A stretch of DNA of 64,000 bases from Flavobacterium aquidurense (GCA_900107365.1 FNPS01000010.1:62001-126000), one strand, 5' to 3'. Shown: positions 35,045 to 44,168, counted from the first letter of the stretch. The notes: generated by a model from the letters alone, not told the origin. Program-made: numbers and translations.

Positions 35045-36034
35045 ATGAACAAACTTTTTGTTACGGGTCTGTTGATTTTTAGCGCATTGAACGTCATCAG
35101 TCAAACCAAAAATCAAATTAAATTTACAGCTAAAATTGCCAATAGAAATAGTGACACTTTAGTCATTCAAGGGAAAGACTTTAAACAAGTTATTCCTATT
35201 GACAAAAAGGAAACTTTTGTAGCTTCATTTGATGCACCAAAAGGATTTTATGTGTTTTCAGATGGTATAGAATCTTCTCGTTTATATTTAAAGCCAAATT
35301 CAGAAGTAAATTTAACAATGAATGCCAAGGAATTTGATGAAACTATTGTATATAAAGGGAAAGGTGTTGAAGAAAGTAATTTTTTGGCGCAACAAGCTTT
35401 AAGAAATGAAAAACTTGAGGAAGCCTATTCTAAAGAGCCGGCTGAATTTGCAGTAATATTAGAGGCTAAGAATAAGACAGATAAGGAAAGTTTGGAGAAA
35501 GGAGCTTTTGATCCGGAATTTGTAACTGCAATGAAAGGTAATTTTGAGCGTTTTAATGAATTTGCTATTAGAAATTATGAAAGTGCAGCTAAAGCAAATA
35601 AATTTACCGGAAAACCTTCGCCTGAATTTGATTATGAAAACTTTAAAGGAGGCAAAACAAAATTGGCTGATTTAAAAGGAAAATATGTTTATATCGATCT
35701 TTGGGCTACTTGGTGCGCGCCTTGTAGAGCGGAAATTCCGTATTTACAAAAAATTGAAGAAAAATATCACGGAAAAAATATTGAGTTCGTAAGTATTTCA
35801 ATTGATAAATCGAAAGACAATGAAAAATGGAAAAAATTTGTAACTGATAAAAACCTTGGCGGAATTCAATTATTTGCTGATAAAGATTGGGAATCTGAAT
35901 TTGTTACAAGTTATGGTGTAACCGGAATTCCACGCTTTATTTTAATTGATCCAAATGGTAATGTTGTGAATGCAGATGCTGCAAGACCTTCAACTCCAGA
36001 ACTTCAAACACAGTTAGATTCATTATTGAACTAA
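35045..36034 (+). CDS. TlpA-like thiol-disulfide oxidoreductase with N-terminal DUF4369-type domain
   Basis: 329-aa exported protein. Signal peptide (1-20), an N-terminal beta-rich domain (about 22-110, KFTAKIANRNSDTLVIQG...) typical of Bacteroidota DUF4369 proteins, a helical linker, then an AhpC/TSA-TlpA thioredoxin domain (about 186-329). The active site is Cys224-Ala-Pro-Cys227 in DLWATWCAPCRAEIPYL, and the cis-Pro is in GVTGIPRFILID. It should reduce or isomerise disulfides in the periplasm. It has its own promoter element and a downstream terminator (36092-36125), so it is probably a single gene. Confidence 0.93.
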   Translation: MNKLFVTGLLIFSALNVISQTKNQIKFTAKIANRNSDTLVIQGKDFKQVIPIDKKETFVASFDAPKGFYVFSDGIESSRLYLKPNSEVNLTMNAKEFDETIVYKGKGVEESNFLAQQALRNEKLEEAYSKEPAEFAVILEAKNKTDKESLEKGAFDPEFVTAMKGNFERFNEFAIRNYESAAKANKFTGKPSPEFDYENFKGGKTKLADLKGKYVYIDLWATWCAPCRAEIPYLQKIEEKYHGKNIEFVSISIDKSKDNEKWKKFVTDKNLGGIQLFADKDWESEFVTSYGVTGIPRFILIDPNGNVVNADAARPSTPELQTQLDSLLN

Positions 36035-36091
36035 TTTTTGTATGAAATTATAACGTTATCGTAATTTTATATTTTGTGTAAAATTCCAATG

Positions 36092-36125
36092 AAACCAATG
36101 CCTCAGCGTTGGTTTTGCTGTTTTT
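36092..36125 (+). terminator. terminator after the TlpA-like gene
   Basis: AAACCAA / TTGGTTT stem with a 10-nt loop, then TGCTGTTTTT on the plus strand, about 60 bp past the stop. Confidence 0.55.
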
Positions 36126-36180
36126 AGGAAATTCCCAATGTTAAGTTTTTATTCAATGTTACCAAATTGTTAAGTAAAAG

Positions 36181-36211
36181 TTTGTTTAATGTAAACAATT
36201 AACTATATTTG
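36181..36211 (+). promoter_or_regulatory. consensus promoter of the MORN-repeat gene
   Basis: TTTG (36181-36184), a 19-bp spacer and TATATTTG (36204-36211) form a textbook Bacteroidota promoter. The predicted start near 36218 gives a leader of about 26 nt to ATG 36244. Confidence 0.7.
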
Positions 36212-36243
36212 ATAACGATTTGATAACATTAATACCTAAAGAT

Positions 36244-36591
36244 ATGAAAAAATGTGTGATTTTAGTTGCAATGATGTTCTCTGGAATTTTAGTTGCACAA
36301 GAGACAAAACCAGAATTAGAAGCTGTTGGAAATAAAGTAAAAGCTACTTATTACTTTGAAAATGGTAAAGTACAACAAGAAGGTTTCTTTAAAGAGGGTA
36401 AATTAGATGGCGTTTGGGTATCATATGATCAGAAGGGAAATAAAGTTGCCGAGGGAGAATACACAGACGGATTGAAAACTGGAAAATGGATTTTCGTTAA
36501 TGAAAATACGCTATGCGAAGTTGCTTATGAAAATAACAAAGTGAGCTCAGTTAAAAACTTACAGAAAAATGCTTTAGCAAATAGAAACTAA
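36244..36591 (+). CDS. Exported MORN-repeat protein (YwqK-like)
   Basis: 115-aa periplasmic protein: signal peptide MKKCVILVAMMFSGILVAQ, then MORN-like repeats (YYFENGKVQQEGFFKEGKLDGVW, YDQKGNKVAEGEYTDGLKTGKW). Such repeats are labelled toxin-antitoxin YwqK antitoxin in some databases, but here the signal peptide and the absence of a toxin neighbour argue against that. The role is unknown; it is strongly expressed if its perfect promoter is a guide. ATG 36244 is chosen over 36220, which would coincide with the RNA start. Confidence 0.85.
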   Translation: MKKCVILVAMMFSGILVAQETKPELEAVGNKVKATYYFENGKVQQEGFFKEGKLDGVWVSYDQKGNKVAEGEYTDGLKTGKWIFVNENTLCEVAYENNKVSSVKNLQKNALANRN

Positions 36592-36610
36592 GGTAATTTC
36601 TAAGATACAT

Positions 36611-36641
36611 AAAAGAACCGCTTATATAAGCGGTTTTTTTA
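36611..36641. terminator. shared terminator that contains the stop codon of the opposite gene
   Basis: AACCGCTTATATAAGCGGTT is a perfect hairpin with T-runs on both sides. It ends the MORN gene on the plus strand. On the minus strand it overlaps the last codons and the TAA stop (36624-36622) of the PepSY gene. Confidence 0.75.
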
Positions 36642-37755
36642 TGCCTTTAATTTTTTTGCAGCTTTTCTTTCTTCTTCCATACCAAATTACAAAACCGGTT
36701 ACCGGCAAAGCGGCAGCTATTAAACTTGCAATAAAAGCAATGATTTTTCCGGGTAAATCAAGAATCTGCCCAGTATGAATTCCGTAATTCATTTCGACAA
36801 CCTTAAGTCCTAAGGTTTTTTTATCGTAAGGATCACTCTGGATTAATTTTCCGTCAAGCGGATGAAAATAGTAATTGCTTTGATGATCATATCGTAAGGT
36901 GTGAGGATAAGCTCCAGTGCTAATTATGTCACCTTTTTTCTGCGGAAGCAAAATAAAAAACATTTCTGCTTTTGGTTGTAATCTTGCAGTTTCAATAAAA
37001 GCACGATCTACTGCTGTTATGCTATTTGTTTTGAATTTTGTGGTGTCAATTACTGGTGTTTTTGTTTCTTCAGCTTTGTCTCCGCCAAGATTGAATGTTT
37101 TGTAAATGCTATCACCAACCCATTCGTAGGTAAAGGTTAAACCCGTTATAGCAAGAACAAGTACGATTAATGAAATGTAAAACCCAGAGGTATTGTGCCA
37201 GTCATAATTTACGCGGCGCCACTTCGCTGACCATTTAACGGTAAAACTTCTTTTAATGTCATATTTTCGTTTTGGCCACCATTGAATAATTCCGGAGATT
37301 AACAACAAAATAAAAATTATGGTTGCTCCGCCAATAATATGTTTTCCAATATAATCGGGCAGGAGTAAATACAAGTGAATGTATTCAACAATGATAAAAA
37401 AATCTGTTTTTGGATTTTCGGTTTTTAAATATTTTCCTGTGTACGGATTAAAATAGAGGTATAAATTTTCAGTATCAGAATAGGTGTAGACAATTGCGGA
37501 GCGATTTCTTCCGTAATACGAAACCATGCTTGCTGTATTTTTAGGAAGTATTTCTTTTGCTTTTTGCTGTAAAACAGAAGGCATCAAAAAAGATTTGTTC
37601 TGAGGTTCAACAAAACGCCATTCTTTTCTGGTAATATCTTTTATCTCGTCATGAAAACAGAAGATACAACCCGTAACACTAATAACAAAAACAATAAGTC
37701 CGGAAATTAATCCGAGCCATTTATGTAGAAAACGTACTTGCTTTTTGAATCCCAT
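36622..37755 (-). CDS. PepSY-associated TM (iron-regulated membrane) protein, last gene of siderophore operon
   Basis: 377-aa inner-membrane protein of the PepSY_TM family, which in iron-uptake loci is thought to reduce or release ferric siderophore in the periplasm. Four main helices: about 15-40 (LHKWLGLISGLIVFVISVTGCIF), 140-165, 190-215 (WHNTSGFYISLIVLVLAITGLTF) and near 340-365, with the histidines HKW, HLY, WHN and IHTG spaced like haem ligands. Start at ATG 37755 (MGFKKQVRFLHKWLG). It ends inside the shared terminator hairpin. It follows a second PepSY gene after a CGCAAAG repeat. Confidence 0.88.
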   Translation of the reverse strand: MGFKKQVRFLHKWLGLISGLIVFVISVTGCIFCFHDEIKDITRKEWRFVEPQNKSFLMPSVLQQKAKEILPKNTASMVSYYGRNRSAIVYTYSDTENLYLYFNPYTGKYLKTENPKTDFFIIVEYIHLYLLLPDYIGKHIIGGATIIFILLLISGIIQWWPKRKYDIKRSFTVKWSAKWRRVNYDWHNTSGFYISLIVLVLAITGLTFTYEWVGDSIYKTFNLGGDKAEETKTPVIDTTKFKTNSITAVDRAFIETARLQPKAEMFFILLPQKKGDIISTGAYPHTLRYDHQSNYYFHPLDGKLIQSDPYDKKTLGLKVVEMNYGIHTGQILDLPGKIIAFIASLIAAALPVTGFVIWYGRRKKSCKKIKGIKKPLI

Positions 37756-37853
37756 TTTTGAATAAAAGGGTAAAAGTATATCCTTAATCAATAACAGACA
37801 AATATTTAGCTTCTTTTGAAATAAATACGCCATTTATTCAACAGTAAAGATGT

Positions 37854-37900
37854 TTCGCGCAAAGACGCAAAGGCGCAAAGTATTTAGCGCCTTTGCGTGA
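37854..37900. repeat. CGCAAAG-type intergenic inverted repeat, second copy
   Basis: CGCGCAAAGACGCAAAGGCGCAAAG followed by mirrored GCGCCTTTGCGTGA, related to the element at 6561-6620. It lies between the two PepSY genes. Confidence 0.7.
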
Positions 37901-37931
37901 TTTTTTTAATAAAGAACAAAAAAGATTTTAA

Positions 37932-39491
37932 CTATTTTTCGCCAATAACCGCTTTTTTCGGTTTTAAATGGTAGGCAACATAAAGCGATACTGAAGCCAG
38001 AGAAATCCAGAAAACATCAATAACAAAAACCTGGATTTTATTTTGCATAAAAGAAGTCCAAAACCAATTTCCGCTAACGATTCCGTTTGTTATTGGAATT
38101 AAGAAACCTAAAATACTTCCTGAAATCAGACAAAATTTATTGGTAAAAGCATCATTCTTTTTAAGTATAAAAAAGACGGTAAGTATGAGCCATCCCACAA
38201 AATAAACAGTGTAAAGATTATTCTGAGTTAAAGGATGAAATATTTTGGTAACGATAAATGCCAATGCAGTAATTGGGTACATACTCAAACAAATTGCCAA
38301 ATAAATACGAACAACAGCTGCGTTGAAACGTCTTTTCTTTTCTGGCATATTGTTTTTTTGTCTTGCGACCAACCAAATCATTACTCCGGAAATAATCACA
38401 AAACAAGTGATAATTCCTAAAATGAAGCTGACTATTTTTAGAGCATATCCGCCGTAGTCACCGTAATGAATTCGGTATAAAACATTTTTCACGACATCTA
38501 AATAATTAGTTTGGGTGATTGGATTTTTCTTTGCAATTTCTTTTCCGTCAGCAATTCGGTAAACCACTTTTCCGATTCCGGTGAATTTTTTATGGTTCGG
38601 CATTTCGCCTTCGACCAAAACGTGCATGTTGGCATCACCATAATTTTGAATGAAAACACGTGTGATTTCAAAATCTGACCAATTACTTTTTGCTTTTGCA
38701 ACTAGCTGATCAATATTAAAAGGATTGGCTAATTTTTTATTTTCAAATTTATAATCAGGATCAGTGTATTCTAATTCTTTATATAATTTATCCTGATCTC
38801 CTTTATATAATGCCATTACAGCGGGCGCTACAATCAAAAGTTTGATCATAAAAAAAGCTCCGGTCACAGCGTATATAAATTGAAAAGGCAATCCAATCAT
38901 TCCTAATGCCGTATGTGCATCTGTCCATAATGTTTTTAATTTTTCCTTTGGACGGAAAACGTAAAAATTAGAAACAATTTTTTTCCAGTGTAATAAAACA
39001 CCAGTTACAATGGCAAACAAGAAAAATAAAGCGACAAAGCCGGATAGGTAATAACCAACAGGATATGGAACTTGGGCAAGAAAATGCAATCGGTATAAAA
39101 ACTCTCCTAAAGAATACGATTCTTCATAGGTAAAGGTTTTAAAGTTTTTAGTATCAAGATAAAAAAAAGATCCCTCTTTTTGTTTGGCCGGAGCCAAAGT
39201 ATCTTTGGTTCCTTCCATGTAAATGGCAACCCTTCTTTCAGTGCTCGGTTTAGAAATAGTAATATTTCTTCCGTGTAAAACATATTTTTTGTCGAGCGTA
39301 TCTAATGCCGTAGTATAGTCTAGTTGAATTTCTTTTGTAAGAGCAGTAGATTCACTTCTTTCCCAATTGATGATTTCATCTCTAAAAAAAGAAAAAGATC
39401 CTGCAAAGAAAATTACAAACAGTACAACACTAATAACGATTCCGCTAACGGTATGTGTATGAAAGTAGATATTATAATTACGATTGCTCAT
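37932..39491 (-). CDS. PepSY-associated TM protein, larger paralogue
   Basis: 519-aa inner-membrane protein of the PepSY_TM family. N-terminal helix 13-35 follows HTHTVSGIV; later helices lie at about 150-170 (LSGFVALFFLFAIVTGVLLHWKK), 195-220 (AHTALGMIGLPFQFIYAVTGAFF), 350-375 (HYGDYGGYALKIVSFILGIITCFVIISGVMIWL) and four more near the C-terminus. Conserved His in HTH, HWKK, AHT and IHYGD look like haem-binding positions. It is a separate, larger type from the neighbouring 377-aa PepSY protein. It lies 2 bp downstream of the 100-aa membrane gene, so it belongs to the siderophore uptake operon. Confidence 0.9.
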   Translation of the reverse strand: MSNRNYNIYFHTHTVSGIVISVVLFVIFFAGSFSFFRDEIINWERSESTALTKEIQLDYTTALDTLDKKYVLHGRNITISKPSTERRVAIYMEGTKDTLAPAKQKEGSFFYLDTKNFKTFTYEESYSLGEFLYRLHFLAQVPYPVGYYLSGFVALFFLFAIVTGVLLHWKKIVSNFYVFRPKEKLKTLWTDAHTALGMIGLPFQFIYAVTGAFFMIKLLIVAPAVMALYKGDQDKLYKELEYTDPDYKFENKKLANPFNIDQLVAKAKSNWSDFEITRVFIQNYGDANMHVLVEGEMPNHKKFTGIGKVVYRIADGKEIAKKNPITQTNYLDVVKNVLYRIHYGDYGGYALKIVSFILGIITCFVIISGVMIWLVARQKNNMPEKKRRFNAAVVRIYLAICLSMYPITALAFIVTKIFHPLTQNNLYTVYFVGWLILTVFFILKKNDAFTNKFCLISGSILGFLIPITNGIVSGNWFWTSFMQNKIQVFVIDVFWISLASVSLYVAYHLKPKKAVIGEK

Positions 39492-39493
39492 GC

Positions 39494-39796
39494 TTATTGT
39501 GCCGTTGGATTATAGGTTTGACCCAGATAAATGAAAAGAGAAAAAACTAGTGTTAGAAGAATGTAGATGCCCCAAATTTTCCATCCGCTTTTTGCCAGAA
39601 AAGCAATTACCATAAGTGCAACCCAAAGAATAAAGCCGCTAAAAGCCATTGTCATCAAAATGTTTGCACGGTTAAACCATGAAGCAAGTGCCAAATGAAA
39701 AGTAACGGAAACAAAATAGCCACCCAGAATGGCAGCTGTAATTTTGGCAAAACGTTGCCATTTAGATTGAGTTAAATATTTTGGATTTGCTGGCAT
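39494..39796 (-). CDS. Small membrane protein of iron-uptake operon (DUF3649-like)
   Basis: 100-aa protein with three hydrophobic helices (about 17-37, 45-66, 72-92: KITAAILGGYFVSVTFHLALASWF; MTMAFSGFILWVALMVIAFL; IWGIYILLTLVFSLFIYLG). Short three-helix proteins at this position in proteobacterial siderophore operons belong to DUF3649; the assignment here is by context and pattern, not by proven homology. It is tightly packed between the 110-aa gene and the large PepSY gene. Confidence 0.8.
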   Translation of the reverse strand: MPANPKYLTQSKWQRFAKITAAILGGYFVSVTFHLALASWFNRANILMTMAFSGFILWVALMVIAFLAKSGWKIWGIYILLTLVFSLFIYLGQTYNPTAQ

Positions 39797-39814
39797 AGAC
39801 TGCTTAAGAAAAAA

Positions 39815-40147
39815 TTAGTAGTAGTAAAATTCTAATAAGGCAACAATTATAAATAGCAATAGTAGAGCAATGCTGTTTACTTTTTTTAATGGTTTCAAGA
39901 TGATAATTAAACTGCCAATAGTCATTAGCTGAATGAAAAACATCAAAGTACCGCAACACAATGATTGCGTAAAAAGCCATACAGAGTAGGCTACTAAGAG
40001 AAGTAATAAGCCTGTGATTTTAGTTTGTTTCGGATTGTTTTTCATCCATTTTTCAAAACCTAAATCATAAGATAAAGCAGCTCTTTTTGATGTATAATAC
40101 AAAGTGTAAAAAGCTAAAAAAACGATAAGACTGGCTATTGTTATCAT
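39815..40147 (-). CDS. Small membrane protein of iron-uptake operon (DUF3325-like)
   Basis: 110-aa protein with three or four hydrophobic helices (about 2-18, 43-61, 68-85, 91-109). A Cys-Cys pair stands in SLCCGTLMF between helices. Its size, topology and place next to a PepSY protein resemble DUF3325 proteins of siderophore operons; this is inference. It begins 62 bp after the receptor's stop, behind a hairpin terminator. Confidence 0.78.
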   Translation of the reverse strand: MITIASLIVFLAFYTLYYTSKRAALSYDLGFEKWMKNNPKQTKITGLLLLLVAYSVWLFTQSLCCGTLMFFIQLMTIGSLIIILKPLKKVNSIALLLLFIIVALLEFYYY

Positions 40148-40157
40148 AATTTTAAAA

Positions 40158-40197
40158 ATTTAAAAAACACCTTTCCGAATTAACAGAAAGGTGTTTT
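40158..40197 (-). terminator. terminator/attenuator between receptor and accessory genes
   Basis: AAAACACCTTTC / GAAAGGTGTTTT hairpin followed by a T-rich tract on the minus strand. It lies directly after the TonB receptor stop and before the four membrane genes, so it probably makes the receptor more abundant than the accessory proteins. Confidence 0.75.
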
Positions 40198-40209
40198 GCT
40201 TGTTTTTTA

Positions 40210-42690
40210 TTAAAACTTATAAGAGAAATTTGCAGATACACTTCTCATGTTTTTCGGGTGGATTGTAGACCAGCCATCATAAGTATCGATGTTTGCAATA
40301 TTATCAAGTTTAAGAGTCAAAACGTACTTTTCAGTTCCGTAGAAAATAGATGAATTTAAAACAGTATAAGAAGGCAATGTAAATTGACCCGTTACCGTTC
40401 TGTTCATGATTTTGTTCTTGTCAGCATAATTTCCTCCAAAACCTAAACCAAAACCTTGTAAACCACCTTCTAAGAATTTGTAGCTGGCCCAAAGATTCGC
40501 TGTGTTCTGTGGTCCTGCACTTTCTGGTCTGTGACCTACAAAATCCGGATCACCTGCAGTTAAAAGCGCATCATTATAACTGTATCCGGCAACAATGTTT
40601 AAACCGGCAATTGGGTTTGCAACGATTTCAGCTTCGAAACCTTTGTTTCTTTGTCCGCCATTTTGGTAAGATGTCTGAGTTGTTGCAGTATAAACCGTAT
40701 AAACCTGATCTGTTACTTTAATATCATAGTAGCTGAATGTAGCGTAAAGTTTGTCTTGAAAAATATTTAATTTTGTTCCAACTTCAAACTGATTTGCGTG
40801 CTCTGGAGAGAAAGTTCTTGGTTGAGAGCTACCGTCAGGTAAAACATCATTTACCGGAGCTGTATTAGCAAAACCATCCATATAGTTAGCAAAAATCGAA
40901 ACTTTATCTATAATTGGCTGATAAACCACACCAAATTTAGGAGAGAAAGAAGTCTGGTTGTAATCGTCAGCGTTTGTGCTAACATCACCTTCTGTCATAA
41001 AACGGTCAACACGTAAACTTGCCATCGCAGATAAACCAGGAGTAAAGTTGATTACATCAGATACATAAGCACTGTAAACTTCTTGTTTTGTTTTATTATT
41101 GTTCATTGGTGCTTTTGACAAAAGTGCATCAGATCCTGCTTTCGTTAAAATTCCGCTGTCACCATTTGTGATGTATTTCGTTGGATCAGTAATTCCATAA
41201 AGGTTTTCATTAACAGTTTTCAAATCAAGATTTCCAATATAAATGCCACCATTTTGTACATATCCAGAACCGTTATCAATAGCGCCTCTGTTAAAGTAAT
41301 CTAAACCGGCAACAATTCTGTTTCTCATGCTTCCGATAACAAAGTCACCAATAAAGTTTTGTTGAATATCAGTTGTTAAAGTTGTAGAGTTTTGGTAGTT
41401 CATGTAACGACCTAAAACAATTCCTTCAGTAATTTTAGGATAAAATTGAGTTCCTTCATAAATATAAGAATAGTAGCCTTCAGATTTTGATGATCCTCTT
41501 GAAACTACAGTTTGTGAACTCCATTGATCAGAAAATTTATAGTTCATTTGTCCCTGAAGGTTAAATGAAGGAGTTTCGATTGCTAATTCGTTACTTGTGT
41601 AAGAACGTTTGTTGTCATATCCTAATTCATCAATATTATGAACTCTTAATTCGGCTCCTCTGTCTAAAAATAACATTGTCGGATTAGTAGCTTTGTTATT
41701 CATGAATTCAGTGTTGATGAAAAACGAAAGTTTATCATTAACCTGGTAAGATAAGGAAGGAGCAAAAAAGAAAGATTTTTTGAATCCTGCATCCTGAAAA
41801 CTGTTTTCTGTATGATAAGCTGAATTTACACGAACATTAATTTTGTGCTCTTCGTCTAATGGAGTATTTACATCTACAGTAACTCTGTTTAAACCGTAGC
41901 TTCCAGCTGTATAATCTACTACACCACCAAAATGGTCGTATGGCTTTTTAGTTGTTAAGTTGATCAGACCTCCGTATGAGATTAAACTACTTCCAAACAA
42001 AGTTCCAGATGGTCCTTTGATAACTTCAATTTTATCAATATTTGCAGGATCGATAGTTCCGTTTGTTAGTCCAGGCAATCCGTTGATCATGGTTGGCTGA
42101 ACAGCAAATCCTCTTAAAGAAAAATAACCTGCACCGTCACCTCCACGTCCTGTAGAAGCCCAAAGTGGTGATAATCCCGGAGCATTTTTAAGTGCGTCAT
42201 CAAGATTTGTAACCACTTGTTCTTTTAAAAGTTCGCTTGTGATTGTAGTATAAACTTGTGGGTTTTCAAGATTTTTAAGTGGTAATCTTGATACTTGTTG
42301 TGTTTCTTTACGTGCTAATGGATTTTTTTTAGCACCACCGCTTACTACAATTTCATCTAATTGTTCAGAGTTTGAGGTGATAGTAAAATTTTCAATAACT
42401 TCATCACCACCATTAAGTGTAATGCTTTTTTCTTTAGAAGAATAACCTACTGCAGAAACTCTAATAACATAGCTTCCAGGTTTTACGTTTTTGATTTCGT
42501 AATTACCATTGTCATCAGTATTGGTTCCAATTTTTGTTCCTTTTAAAACTATTGAAACGTTATCTGCTGCCTGATTGTTTGCTAAGCTGATTTGACCTTT
42601 AATAGTAGCTTTTTCTTGTGCCCAAGTTGAAGTACTTGCTAATAGAAAAAAACAAAAGCTCAAAAAAGAAATTGTAAATTTATATTTCAT
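40210..42690 (-). CDS. TonB-dependent siderophore receptor
   Basis: 826-aa outer-membrane receptor for a ferric siderophore. Signal peptide (1-24, ending TSTWAQ), an N-terminal carboxypeptidase-regulatory-like domain (about 28-112, KGQISLANNQAADNVSIVLKG), TonB box region (EQLDEIVVSGG), plug (about 150-260; GLSPLWASTGRGGDGAGYFSLRGF, IEVIKGPSGTLFGS), then a 22-strand barrel ending MRSVSANFSYKF with the C-terminal Phe required for outer-membrane assembly. It has the FhuE/FoxA-type layout and lacks an STN domain, so it does not signal to a sigma factor. The siderophore cannot be named. The promoter and a candidate iron operator lie upstream. Confidence 0.94.
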   Translation of the reverse strand: MKYKFTISFLSFCFFLLASTSTWAQEKATIKGQISLANNQAADNVSIVLKGTKIGTNTDDNGNYEIKNVKPGSYVIRVSAVGYSSKEKSITLNGGDEVIENFTITSNSEQLDEIVVSGGAKKNPLARKETQQVSRLPLKNLENPQVYTTITSELLKEQVVTNLDDALKNAPGLSPLWASTGRGGDGAGYFSLRGFAVQPTMINGLPGLTNGTIDPANIDKIEVIKGPSGTLFGSSLISYGGLINLTTKKPYDHFGGVVDYTAGSYGLNRVTVDVNTPLDEEHKINVRVNSAYHTENSFQDAGFKKSFFFAPSLSYQVNDKLSFFINTEFMNNKATNPTMLFLDRGAELRVHNIDELGYDNKRSYTSNELAIETPSFNLQGQMNYKFSDQWSSQTVVSRGSSKSEGYYSYIYEGTQFYPKITEGIVLGRYMNYQNSTTLTTDIQQNFIGDFVIGSMRNRIVAGLDYFNRGAIDNGSGYVQNGGIYIGNLDLKTVNENLYGITDPTKYITNGDSGILTKAGSDALLSKAPMNNNKTKQEVYSAYVSDVINFTPGLSAMASLRVDRFMTEGDVSTNADDYNQTSFSPKFGVVYQPIIDKVSIFANYMDGFANTAPVNDVLPDGSSQPRTFSPEHANQFEVGTKLNIFQDKLYATFSYYDIKVTDQVYTVYTATTQTSYQNGGQRNKGFEAEIVANPIAGLNIVAGYSYNDALLTAGDPDFVGHRPESAGPQNTANLWASYKFLEGGLQGFGLGFGGNYADKNKIMNRTVTGQFTLPSYTVLNSSIFYGTEKYVLTLKLDNIANIDTYDGWSTIHPKNMRSVSANFSYKF

Positions 42691-42717
42691 TTTTATTTAG
42701 AATTGATTTTAATAGTG

Positions 42718-42748
42718 CAAATTTAGCTTTTGATTGCTAACTATACAA
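42718..42748 (-). promoter_or_regulatory. promoter of the siderophore receptor operon
   Basis: TTG (42748-42746), 20-bp spacer, TAAATTTG (42725-42718) on the minus strand; leader of about 20 nt. Confidence 0.6.
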
Positions 42749-42755
42749 GCTATTC

Positions 42756-42772
42756 TTATTTATTCTAAATAA
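42756..42772. promoter_or_regulatory. candidate iron-response operator
   Basis: Perfect inverted repeat TTATTTA-TTC-TAAATAA located 7 bp upstream of the -33 element. A partial second copy (TTATTTAGAAT) overlaps the leader near 42693-42703. The position and gene content suggest Fur or another metal regulator; that is inference. Confidence 0.4.
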
Positions 42773-42846
42773 AATATTTTTTAAAGGGTAAAATTTACAT
42801 TTTCTTAAAAAATTAACATCTTAAGACAATCTTAAGACAAAATTAT

Positions 42847-42882
42847 ATAAAAAAACCTGCTCAAATTAATGAACAGGTTTTG
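42847..42882 (-). terminator. terminator of the sucA-sucB operon
   Basis: AAAACCTG / CAGGTTTT hairpin with T-run on the minus strand, about 25 bp past the sucB stop. Confidence 0.75.
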
Positions 42883-42907
42883 TATTAAGGGTAAGAATTA
42901 CTTACAA

Positions 42908-44146
42908 TTACAATTCTAAAGCACGTTTAGCATCGCCATTCATCAATAATTCTACTGGATTTTCTAATGCTTCTTTTACAGCAACCAGGAAACCAACTGA
43001 CTCACGTCCGTCGATGATTCTGTGGTCATAAGAAAGCGCAACATACATCATTGGGTGAATTTCAACTTTACCGTTTACAGCGATCGGACGCTCGATAATG
43101 TTGTGCATTCCTAAAATCCCTGATTGAGGAGGGTTGATGATTGGAGTACTTAACATACTTCCAAAAACTCCACCATTAGTAATGGTGAAAGTTCCACCAG
43201 TCATGTCGTCAACAGTGATTTGACCATCACGGGCTCTTAAAGCTAATCTTTTGATTTCAGCTTCGATTCCACGGAAAGTTAATAACTCAGCATTACGAAC
43301 AACAGGAACCATTAAACCTTTTGGTCCAGACACTGCGATAGAGATATCAGCAAAATCGTAAGCGATTTTGTAATCACCATCCATCATAGAGTTAACATCT
43401 GGATATAATTCTAAAGCTCTTGTAACTGCTTTTGTAAAGAATGACATAAATCCTAAACCAAGACCACCATGTTTCGCTTTGAAAGCATCTTTGTATTCAT
43501 TACGAATTTGGTTAATTGGCGTCATGTTAACTTCGTTGAAAGTAGTTAACATTGCTGTTTCGTTTTTAGCAGCAACTAATCTTTCAGCTACTTTACGACG
43601 TAACATTGATAATTTTGTACGCTCAGATCCACGGCTTCCTCCAGTTGGAGTTCCCATAGATGGTACTGCGTTTACAGCGTCATCTTTTGTGATTCTTCCA
43701 CCTTTACCAGTTCCTGAAACTGTTGCTGGTGCTATATTTTTTTCGTCTAATATTTTTCTAGCTGCAGGAGATGGAGTTCCGGCTGCGTAACTTGTTGCTG
43801 CTGGTGCTGGTGCTGCTTTTGGAGCTTCAGCTTTTACTTCAGCCTTAGGAGCCTCAGCTTTTGGAGCTTCAGATGCCGGAGCTGCTGGTGCATCACCTGC
43901 AGGTTTTGCTGCATCTGTATCAATTAAACAAACGACAGCTCCTACTGCAACTGTATCACCTTCTTCAGCTTTAAGCGTAATAATTCCACTCATTTCAGCA
44001 GGCAATTCAAGAGTAGCTTTATCTGAATCAACTTCAGCAATAGCTTGATCTTTCTCTACATAATCTCCGTCTTTTACTAACCAAGTTGCAATTTCAACTT
44101 CTTTTATTGACTCCCCTGGTGATGGGACTTTCATTTCTAAAATCAT
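42908..44146 (-). CDS. sucB: 2-oxoglutarate dehydrogenase E2, dihydrolipoyl succinyltransferase
   Basis: 412-aa core component of the 2-oxoglutarate dehydrogenase complex; it transfers succinyl from the lipoyl arm to CoA. Lipoyl domain at about 1-78 with the modified Lys in [13 protein letters not shown] long Ala/Pro/Lys-rich linker follows ([20 protein letters not shown]), then the E1/E3-binding domain (about 125-160, [14 protein letters not shown]) and the catalytic domain with the active-site His in [12 protein letters not shown]. Unlike most bacteria, sucA does not directly precede it; a secreted-protein gene lies between. Confidence 0.97.
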   Translation of the reverse strand: MILEMKVPSPGESIKEVEIATWLVKDGDYVEKDQAIAEVDSDKATLELPAEMSGIITLKAEEGDTVAVGAVVCLIDTDAAKPAGDAPAAPASEAPKAEAPKAEVKAEAPKAAPAPAATSYAAGTPSPAARKILDEKNIAPATVSGTGKGGRITKDDAVNAVPSMGTPTGGSRGSERTKLSMLRRKVAERLVAAKNETAMLTTFNEVNMTPINQIRNEYKDAFKAKHGGLGLGFMSFFTKAVTRALELYPDVNSMMDGDYKIAYDFADISIAVSGPKGLMVPVVRNAELLTFRGIEAEIKRLALRARDGQITVDDMTGGTFTITNGGVFGSMLSTPIINPPQSGILGMHNIIERPIAVNGKVEIHPMMYVALSYDHRIIDGRESVGFLVAVKEALENPVELLMNGDAKRALEL

Positions 44147-44168
44147 CTTTTGTAATTTTATATGTTAA

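Noticed and set aside
36244-36591. Antitoxin of a YwqK-type toxin-antitoxin pair
   Set aside because: The protein has a signal peptide, its own promoter and terminator, and no toxin gene next to it.
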